Assembly: GCA_024635555.1 (NCBI GenBank)
Contig: JAGXIO010000041.1
Location: forward strand, 1-59,578
From: Saccharicrinis sp.
GTDB taxonomy: Bacteria; Bacteroidota; Bacteroidia; Bacteroidales; Marinilabiliaceae
Reading direction: 5' to 3'
DNA length: 59,578 nucleotides
In this document: positions 53,310 to 59,578 of the stretch, piece by piece
Position numbering within the stretch: position 1 is the first letter of the stretch
Layout: each line of letters begins with the position of its first letter
Program-made: the position numbers and the translations under genes
Notes under the pieces: generated by a model
Seen by the model: only the letters and a program-made list of their open reading frames with translations
Told to the model about the DNA's origin: nothing
Database searches by the model: none

Positions 53310-56300
53310 TGAGCACCCTCCATGCTAAGGATTTCGTCAATTATTGAAGTGGCGTCCTCAAGAGCTTGTGAACGAGTCCAAAAACGCTTTTGATTGGGTT
53401 TAATTAGATAAATCTTATCTGAGTCATAATGACGTATCTGTTTTTGAACAAAAATACTCTGACCTGCTTTTTGTTGAAGAAGGTATTTATCTATTTCAAT
53501 TAACTTTGGACGTAATGATTCAAATGGATTTACTTCTATTTCTTTTTTATTTTTATCAAATTTTAATTGAATCATGTTTAAAGGGTCATTAACCTTCACA
53601 TCATAAATTTTCGCATTTGAAAATATTTTTGAACTCGATAAAAATACATTCAACTCATTAATTAATATTTTTGAATATGAAATGTTTTCCTCCAATAATG
53701 TACGGTGCAATAATTTTGACCTATGCCCCTTAATATAAAGCTCATATCTATTTAATAAGTCTGATATAAGAATTGAATCCTTTATTGACAAAGAAAATCC
53801 TTCTTGCATTATTAAATCAACTTGATTACGTATGGGTGTAACCAATTCATTTCTTTCTTTTTCAAAAAATACACTTTTCTCAATTTTAATTATTTCTTTT
53901 GAAAGATTTGATAATTCTTTTATCATTTTTTCATTCCTAAAAAATGAAGGAATGGAGATTAGTTCATTGAATAATATTCGTGGGGTTTTAATACCCCATT
54001 CTGATGCAGTAAGAAATAAGAAATAGTGAACAAAATCTGAATTTAAGAATACATTTAAGGCATGCAATTCATCTTGATTGGTAGAAGAAAAATTATGAGT
54101 AGAATAAAGTGTAAACTGATTGCTCGAAATATATGATGAACATATTTTATTATCCAATAAAGTCTCCTTTACAGTTAAAAAAGGTTTTCCAAACAATCCC
54201 TTTTTTATGGGTCTAAATCTTTTTGTATTTGGTTCAAAAGATGAATCACTTGTATAGTATTGCTTTATACTTCCGATAGGCAATATTTTGTCTGGAATAA
54301 TGAAATCTTTTTTATAATCAGGGTGTACACCTCTTCCACTAATCCAAGAATTAGAGTTTGAATTCAGATAAGAACTAATAGAATTACCAGGAGCAGAATG
54401 CTTTTCTATCAGTTTATAATCCAAAATGCTCCCCCACATTGCAACTTTCCAGATCTTCGAATCTGGCTTTTGACATTCTTTTAGAGGCAAGTATTTAATA
54501 TCACTATTGTCTATGATTATGCCATCAATGAGATGTGATTTTATATATGTTTTTGGTGCCCAATATTCAATATAATTAGATTCTAAGGATGGTTTTTGAA
54601 AATAAATAATGCTAACAGGAGTAATTGTTGATGAGAATAATTGACCACCGTAATTTTTTGGAACATTTCTAAAAATGGATAAATTATATATTTTCTCAAC
54701 AGAATTATCTTTAAATAACCATTCTCGGAAATTTTCAAAAGGTTTTTCGGTATTAGTTAAAACTTTTGTATTAAATACCAATGCAACCTGACCTTTAGGA
54801 CAAAAAGTTATCGCTTTATGTATAAAAGGTAAAACCATTTCTTCCGCAAAAGAGTATTGTTTGCAATAATCTATTATGGTTGAAGTTAATTTTTTTGTTC
54901 CAAATGGAGGATTCCCCACAACTAAATCAGCTTGAATAAATTTATTGGCATCAACATCTCCAATAGTATCCATTCGCCACAAATTATTTCCCTGTTTGCT
55001 TTTAGGTTTTAATTTATCCTCGGGATCAAATATTAAATAGGGAAGTTGATAATCTTTCCCTATCCAAAGTGTTTTAGGGTCTAGCTCGTCAACTAATGCT
55101 AAATACAAACTAAAAGCAGCAACCTTAATTGCGGTTGGGTCTATTTCAATTCCATAAATATTACTTTTTAATAACTTACACAGAATTTCAAAGTCAATTT
55201 TTTTAGTTGGATTGGCATTTTTCCATCTCTTAACTAAACGTTTGTAACTTTCCACAAGAAAAATTCCAGAACCACATGCAGGATCAAGAACCTTTAAATT
55301 ATACTCTTTGCTATCCGTTGGAAGTTTATCTTTTAAGATTAATTCAACTAAACTATGAGGTGTATAAAACTGCCCTCTTTCTCGTTTAAGTTCTCCTAAA
55401 AAATTCTCATAAATCTCACTTAAAAGTTCAATATGAATAATTTTAAAATCAAAAAGTCGCCAACTTTCAAAAAGCTTTGGTTGATCAGATAAATCACCAT
55501 CTACAAAACATTTTCTAATTAAAGCAAGATGTTCTTGTATAACATAATCCTTTTCATTAGGCAATAATGGAAAAATATTGCCATTAAAATGACCTTGAAC
55601 TTCTTTAAATAGCAGATAAGTTGCGTCCAAGTCTTCAAGAATATCAAAATAGCTTTCAGCTCCAATCTTAATTTGTTTGTATAATCCAGCTTCCGAAGCA
55701 GCCCCCTTGTCTTCTAAAAAAAGAATAAACAATGACCTCATTAATAAAGCATGGATTATGTTTTTATCCTTAATGCCTTTTTTTTCTAATTCTGTTGCTG
55801 TATTAAGAAGACTTTGAACTAAATATTTATCTAATCTTTTTTGTGTATTAATTTTTTTATGAATATCATAATCGGGAGACCATAATAAGCCACAATCAAC
55901 ACCAATCCTAGAAAAAACGTTTAATAATGTGTCTAGTACCGCTTCATCTGAATTGCCATTATATTCAAATACCTGAAGCTTTTTTAATTCACTATTTATA
56001 TTTTGATTTTCATCAATGTAATTTGGCTTCTCATGACAATTATAAATGCGTATTTCGGTGTCAGAAAGTGCAAATAGAAGTAATACCTTTCGATAATTCC
56101 ATGCGTTCTTTTGAATTTGGGCAATTCTAATTAGTTCTGAATCATTAAACGAAGGTACATCTAAAAAAAGAACAGCAGGATTTTCCCCAGAAAAATAGAC
56201 CTTATCCGCACCAATTTTTTCGATATCCTTATAATCAGGGTGCAACGATTCAATTTCTAAATTTGAATTTAGAAAACCATCGTATCCAAGCTCTGAATAT

Positions 56301-56317
56301 AAAGACTTTAGTTTCAT
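53306..56317 (-). CDS. Large N6-adenine DNA methyltransferase (type IIG/Eco57I-like)
   Basis: The 1003-residue protein has methyltransferase motif I LDPACGSGIFL (344-354), motif IV NPPF (469-472) and ERGQFYTPHSLVELIL (about 313-328), the usual gamma-type order. An N-terminal region of about 300 residues precedes it. A long C-terminal part contains a WGIKTPRIL segment like target-recognition regions. A partner gene overlaps its stop. It may methylate DNA to protect the host while the partner cuts unmodified DNA. No separate specificity subunit is seen. Confidence 0.85.
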   Translation of the reverse strand: MKLKSLYSELGYDGFLNSNLEIESLHPDYKDIEKIGADKVYFSGENPAVLFLDVPSFNDSELIRIAQIQKNAWNYRKVLLLFALSDTEIRIYNCHEKPNYIDENQNINSELKKLQVFEYNGNSDEAVLDTLLNVFSRIGVDCGLLWSPDYDIHKKINTQKRLDKYLVQSLLNTATELEKKGIKDKNIIHALLMRSLFILFLEDKGAASEAGLYKQIKIGAESYFDILEDLDATYLLFKEVQGHFNGNIFPLLPNEKDYVIQEHLALIRKCFVDGDLSDQPKLFESWRLFDFKIIHIELLSEIYENFLGELKRERGQFYTPHSLVELILKDKLPTDSKEYNLKVLDPACGSGIFLVESYKRLVKRWKNANPTKKIDFEILCKLLKSNIYGIEIDPTAIKVAAFSLYLALVDELDPKTLWIGKDYQLPYLIFDPEDKLKPKSKQGNNLWRMDTIGDVDANKFIQADLVVGNPPFGTKKLTSTIIDYCKQYSFAEEMVLPFIHKAITFCPKGQVALVFNTKVLTNTEKPFENFREWLFKDNSVEKIYNLSIFRNVPKNYGGQLFSSTITPVSIIYFQKPSLESNYIEYWAPKTYIKSHLIDGIIIDNSDIKYLPLKECQKPDSKIWKVAMWGSILDYKLIEKHSAPGNSISSYLNSNSNSWISGRGVHPDYKKDFIIPDKILPIGSIKQYYTSDSSFEPNTKRFRPIKKGLFGKPFLTVKETLLDNKICSSYISSNQFTLYSTHNFSSTNQDELHALNVFLNSDFVHYFLFLTASEWGIKTPRILFNELISIPSFFRNEKMIKELSNLSKEIIKIEKSVFFEKERNELVTPIRNQVDLIMQEGFSLSIKDSILISDLLNRYELYIKGHRSKLLHRTLLEENISYSKILINELNVFLSSSKIFSNAKIYDVKVNDPLNMIQLKFDKNKKEIEVNPFESLRPKLIEIDKYLLQQKAGQSIFVQKQIRHYDSDKIYLIKPNQKRFWTRSQALEDATSIIDEILSMEGAQ

Positions 56318-56789
56318 TAATTTATATAATTATCAAATATCTTTCGACTCACAAATATACAATTTGCGGTGGCAAAAATTGCATTCTTTTACAAAAATCA
56401 AAATCAATAAGATGGCTTGTGTGATTTTAACAAATGTATGCAATGGGTGAAGGCTATTCCAAATATTCCAAAGGGTAAAAGTGAGCTGAAAAATTAATTT
56501 TTTTGCCCCAATCTTCAATCATTGAGCTAATATAATCAATCCTTTTTTTTAAAATTTCGAATCAAATTACATCTGTATGATTAGGTATTTGCCTTGCATA
56601 TAACATCTCGACAACCCCACTTGCCTTTATTTCCCTTATATGTGAAGTTATTCTATCTGCTAAAATAATAATATTTAAAGCAACAAATCATCCGTTAGAC
56701 TTTTTATTTTACGTTAATAATTATCAGTTAAATGGATATAGGTTTCTGTTGTATTAAGGAGTGGCGTCGCAGGACTAATTATACTCTAT
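56318..56789. other. Gap between the methyltransferase and the EEP protein
   Basis: This 472-bp AT-rich gap contains a TATATTTG box on the minus strand at 56352-56359, which may be part of the methyltransferase promoter, but no TTG at the right spacing. No gene, repeat or RNA structure was recognised. Confidence 0.5.
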
Positions 56790-57857
56790 CTATTTTACCT
56801 TTTCAACTTTCTCTTTAGCCTCTTGTTTTTCGTCGGCATCGGGTTCTTCGCTAGCATCTTTTTTTTGCTGTGCCTCGGGTAAATACTGAAACTTACTGTA
56901 GATGGGGAAATGATCGGAACCAATATTTTTTTGGCGTTCCATGGCAATCAACTTAAAATCGTTGCTAATAAAGATATGATCCAAAGGCCAACGCAACAAC
57001 AGATGTTCGGCGTGGAAGGTGTTAAAGAATCCTCGCCCTTTGCGGGGATCGAGCAGTCCGCTGATTTTAAGAAATAAACTGGTGCTGCGCGACCATGCTA
57101 CGTCGTTAAGGTCGCCCATAACCAAAACCGTTTTGTTTTTTCCATCTAAACTCCTGGCTACCATGAGTAATTCGGCATCGCGCTCGGCCGAAGTTTCGTT
57201 TTGTGTGGGACTTGGAGGTGCAGGATGAAGGCAAAATAACCGAACCTCCTTACCCGACTTTAATTTTACCCTCGCCTCTATGGAAGGAACACCCGATTCG
57301 ACCAAATAACTAACCTCAGCATCAATTAGCTCAAGGCGCGAATACAGGTGCATCCCATATAAATTATCTAATGGCACCTTTACCGTATAGGGGTAATCTG
57401 GTTCCAGTTCGCTTAATTGATCCTCCCACCACTTATCCGATTCGAGGGTGAGCAGCATATCGGGATTTTTTTGGCGCACCACTTCTAACAAACGATGCGA
57501 TTGCCTGTTAGGGGTTAATACATTACTCACCAATACCGAAAGGGAGTTATCATCTTCCAATTCAGATTCTTCGACACTTAATACCTGTTTGGCTGCCAAA
57601 AAAGTATAAGGGTAAATACGATAAGCCTGATATCCCAAACTGTACAACAGCAGAGCCAACAAAATATAATGTCCTATTTCAGAAAAATCATAAAACCATC
57701 CGGTCAGTATTAATGCAACAATCAGCCATGCACTAATTTGAATACGCGGAAAGTCAGAAGCCCTAATCCACCACTCATCCCATTTTAACAAGGAGGCAAG
57801 GGTAGCGATAATAGGTATTGAGGCAATTACGAGGGTGACTATCTGAAATATGTTCAT
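56790..57857 (-). CDS. Membrane-anchored endonuclease/exonuclease/phosphatase-fold protein
   Basis: The 355-residue protein has about three N-terminal hydrophobic segments (about 1-85). An EEP-fold domain follows with SVLVSNVLTPN (Asn), a glutamate in LLTLESDKWW, VMGDLNDVAWS (Asp-Asn) and GSDHFPIYSKF (Asp-His). These residues form the metal-dependent active site. The soluble domain should face the periplasm. A low-complexity Glu/Lys-rich tail (EEPDADEKQEAKEKVEK) ends the protein. Substrates of this family range from phospholipids to nucleic acids, so none is assigned. Confidence 0.88.
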   Translation of the reverse strand: MNIFQIVTLVIASIPIIATLASLLKWDEWWIRASDFPRIQISAWLIVALILTGWFYDFSEIGHYILLALLLYSLGYQAYRIYPYTFLAAKQVLSVEESELEDDNSLSVLVSNVLTPNRQSHRLLEVVRQKNPDMLLTLESDKWWEDQLSELEPDYPYTVKVPLDNLYGMHLYSRLELIDAEVSYLVESGVPSIEARVKLKSGKEVRLFCLHPAPPSPTQNETSAERDAELLMVARSLDGKNKTVLVMGDLNDVAWSRSTSLFLKISGLLDPRKGRGFFNTFHAEHLLLRWPLDHIFISNDFKLIAMERQKNIGSDHFPIYSKFQYLPEAQQKKDASEEPDADEKQEAKEKVEKVK

Positions 57858-57917
57858 TCGGCAAAAATTTAAATACAGCAGTCAGCAGTTGGTCGGCTGC
57901 TAACTGCCTAATGCTGA

Positions 57918-58823
57918 CTACAACTTTCCCCAAAGGTTTGCCGGATATACCCCCTTGTCGATTAAAGTTTGAATGCTTTTTTGCACCAAAGGTTTGTCCT
58001 CCTGGTAGGTTACCCCGAACCATTTAGTATCGCAGGCAATAACTTTAACGTTGGCTTTGCCTTGCTTTATCATTTTATCGGCCGGTGCGTTAAAGTAAAA
58101 CTCCGATTTCATCTCATTCCCTTTTTCTTTTAAGAAAAGCTCAAACTCATTTTCCAGGGCTTTGAAAAAGGAATTTTTAAAGACCCAAAAATTCATCGAA
58201 ACAGGTTCTTTGCCTGTTAGCTCTGTTGTTTTATCCCCATCATAATACACTACTTTTCCATCCAGATAACCAATTTTAGTACGTTCAACAATGTTTTTCA
58301 AATTGTTATTGGCATCTTGCTCACAAACGCCGCGCGATACAGTTCCATGCTCCGAGAGTGTGTTATCCAGGGCATAACCTACCATGGCATATTCGTTTTC
58401 GTTGGTGCTTTTATTTAAAAAATCCACCACTGCTTTATACGCTTCTCGCCCATAAAAATCATCGGCATTTATAATGGCGAAAGAGCCCTGTATAGCGTCT
58501 TTAGCCATTAACATGGCATGCCCGGTACCCCAAGGTTTTTCTCTTCCTTCGGGTACTTTATAGCCTTTTGGTAGCTTATCTAACTCCTGAAACACATATT
58601 CAATCTTTATTTTATCACCAAATTTAGGTTCGTATTGCGCCTTAAACTGTTCGGCAAATGATGGTCGGATAACAAAAACAACTTTCCCGAATCCCGCATC
58701 AATGGCATCATACACCGAGTAATCAATAATTGATTCTCCGTTAGGTCCCAATTCGTCTAATTGTTTTAATCCTCCATAACGGCTACCCATTCCGGCCGCC
58801 AACACTAATAAAGTAGCTTGCAT
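57918..58823 (-). CDS. Sugar-phosphate nucleotidyltransferase-like protein
   Basis: The 301-residue protein begins ATLLVLAAGMGSRYGGLKQL, the nucleotidyltransferase loop, and contains FAIINADDFYGREAYKAVVD, the metal-site region. The conserved start LGPNGESIIDYSV is typical. It probably transfers a nucleotide to a sugar 1-phosphate or a related group. The substrate is not determined, since the flanking genes (EEP protein, amidase) give no clue. Confidence 0.85.
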   Translation of the reverse strand: MQATLLVLAAGMGSRYGGLKQLDELGPNGESIIDYSVYDAIDAGFGKVVFVIRPSFAEQFKAQYEPKFGDKIKIEYVFQELDKLPKGYKVPEGREKPWGTGHAMLMAKDAIQGSFAIINADDFYGREAYKAVVDFLNKSTNENEYAMVGYALDNTLSEHGTVSRGVCEQDANNNLKNIVERTKIGYLDGKVVYYDGDKTTELTGKEPVSMNFWVFKNSFFKALENEFELFLKEKGNEMKSEFYFNAPADKMIKQGKANVKVIACDTKWFGVTYQEDKPLVQKSIQTLIDKGVYPANLWGKL

Positions 58824-58920
58824 AGTCTTATTTATTTTTTTAATAGTTATTTATTTGTTTTGCCCTGATAATCTAATAATTAATCAATAGTGCCTTGTCT
58901 AATGTCTAAAAATCTAACGT

Positions 58921-59578
58921 CTAACGATCTATTGTATTATTATAATCGTTCAGTAAACCTTCGTACAACCAATTCGCCAAAGCCTGACGGTTATCTTCCA
59001 GGATAAAGCGTTGCTGATCGCGATAATTTCGTATATTCCCCAGTTCCACAAAAACAGTTGCCGGATAAGTTTTCCTTAACACATACAAGTTTCGGCTGTT
59101 TACAACCCCCGAGTATCCGCGTGAGGGCTGATGTTGGCTATATTTTGAATCGAATACATCCAGAATAGTAAGAGCCGCCATTTTACCCAATTTACTTTTG
59201 GGAGCATGATAAAAAAACACATCAATGGAATTTCCGTGACTTCGCGAATCGACATGAATTACAACACAACGTTGAAAAGCCAGCTTATCTTTAAGGTAAA
59301 AATGATTCACCGCATCAGCTCGCTGTTTTAATCTTTCAATTTGATCCAGAGGAATAGCCTCTCCCATGCAAGTTTCGTCGGTATCCAGTTCCAGGAACGA
59401 GTGAGCGCGGATACCATCGTTCTCATCCTGAATAATCATGTGTGTGGTGGCTCCGTTTTCTTGCAGCTTTTTGGCTAGCCTTAAGGTGATGTCGTAGGCA
59501 TATTCATCTTCGGCCAGCGTTTGGTTTCCATAGGCACCCAATGCACCAGGATCCGGTCCTCCATGACCACTTACCAAA
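58921..59578 (-). CDS. N-acetylmuramoyl-L-alanine amidase (5' end cut by window)
   Basis: The frame runs off the right edge and has about 218 visible residues. It keeps SGHGGPDPGALG (zinc His) at the start, VIHVDSRSHGNSIDVFFYH in the middle, and VFVELGNIRNYRDQQRF near the end with the catalytic Glu, as in Amidase_3 proteins. It would cleave the amide bond between MurNAc and L-alanine in peptidoglycan. The N-terminus and any signal peptide are outside the window. Confidence 0.88.
   Translation of the reverse strand, partial: LVSGHGGPDPGALGAYGNQTLAEDEYAYDITLRLAKKLQENGATTHMIIQDENDGIRAHSFLELDTDETCMGEAIPLDQIERLKQRADAVNHFYLKDKLAFQRCVVIHVDSRSHGNSIDVFFYHAPKSKLGKMAALTILDVFDSKYSQHQPSRGYSGVVNSRNLYVLRKTYPATVFVELGNIRNYRDQQRFILEDNRQALANWLYEGLLNDYNNTIDR

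Overview
The window fits a chromosome segment of a Bacteroidota bacterium, probably of the Bacteroidales/Marinilabiliales type. The signs are promoters of the Bacteroidota form (TTG, 19 bp, TAnnTTTG; clearest before thyA and the his leader), weak ribosome binding sites, a fused CcoN-CcoO oxidase subunit, a DUF4492-cydA-cydB cluster, a DnaE with an N-terminal proofreading domain, and a bifunctional HisB. The species assignment is inference. No rRNA, CRISPR array or intact insertion sequence was seen. The only RNA gene is tRNA-Arg(CCT).

Layout. 1-7072 (minus): trp biosynthesis in the order trpE-G-D-C-F-B, then a LysE-type exporter 4 nt after trpB; trpA is not in the window. Upstream of trpE lies an unannotated 17-residue leader peptide with Trp-Arg-Trp and a terminator. 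7112-10010: small accessory genes (PhzF-like, SRPBCC, VOC, DCC-type thiol oxidoreductase) and a FISUMP-like gene fragment. 10179-19557: nitrogen assimilation, with gltB/gltD (minus) divergent from a porin-like protein, PII and an ammonium transporter (plus). 19822-23310: DUF4492, cytochrome bd oxidase (cydAB) and a 48-residue membrane protein that could be a CydX-like subunit. 23378-25977: phosphatidylserine synthase, a small membrane protein and a Fic protein with two upstream dyads.

26162-39010 (minus) is a 13-kb respiratory cluster. It begins with a Tat-signal 4-cluster Fe-S protein, an NrfD-like membrane protein and a membrane-anchored cytochrome c. It continues with ccoS, ccoNO, ccoQ, ccoP, ccoG, ccoH, a TauE/SafE-like protein and the copper ATPase ccoI. 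No molybdopterin catalytic subunit is present, so the first three genes look like a minimal quinol:cytochrome c reductase feeding the cbb3 oxidase. A degenerate 42-bp/21-bp repeat array separates ccoH from the TauE-like gene.

39582-45427 (minus): tRNA-Arg and hisG-D-C-B, interrupted by a DUF4160/DUF2442-HTH pair and preceded by a His-codon leader peptide, a terminator, a recognisable antiterminator and a near-consensus promoter. hisH, hisA, hisF and hisI are absent. 45671-51376 (plus): dnaE, thyA, folA. 51471-59578 (minus): an SDR protein, a two-gene DNA methyltransferase plus PD-(D/E)XK-like module, an EEP-fold protein, a sugar nucleotidyltransferase and an amidase cut by the window edge.

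Intergenic regions carry several families of palindromic REP-like repeats. The observations I rate highest are the NrfD/Fe-S/cytochrome c module, the two amino-acid attenuators, the methyltransferase-nuclease pair, the CydX-like small protein and the 42-bp array.
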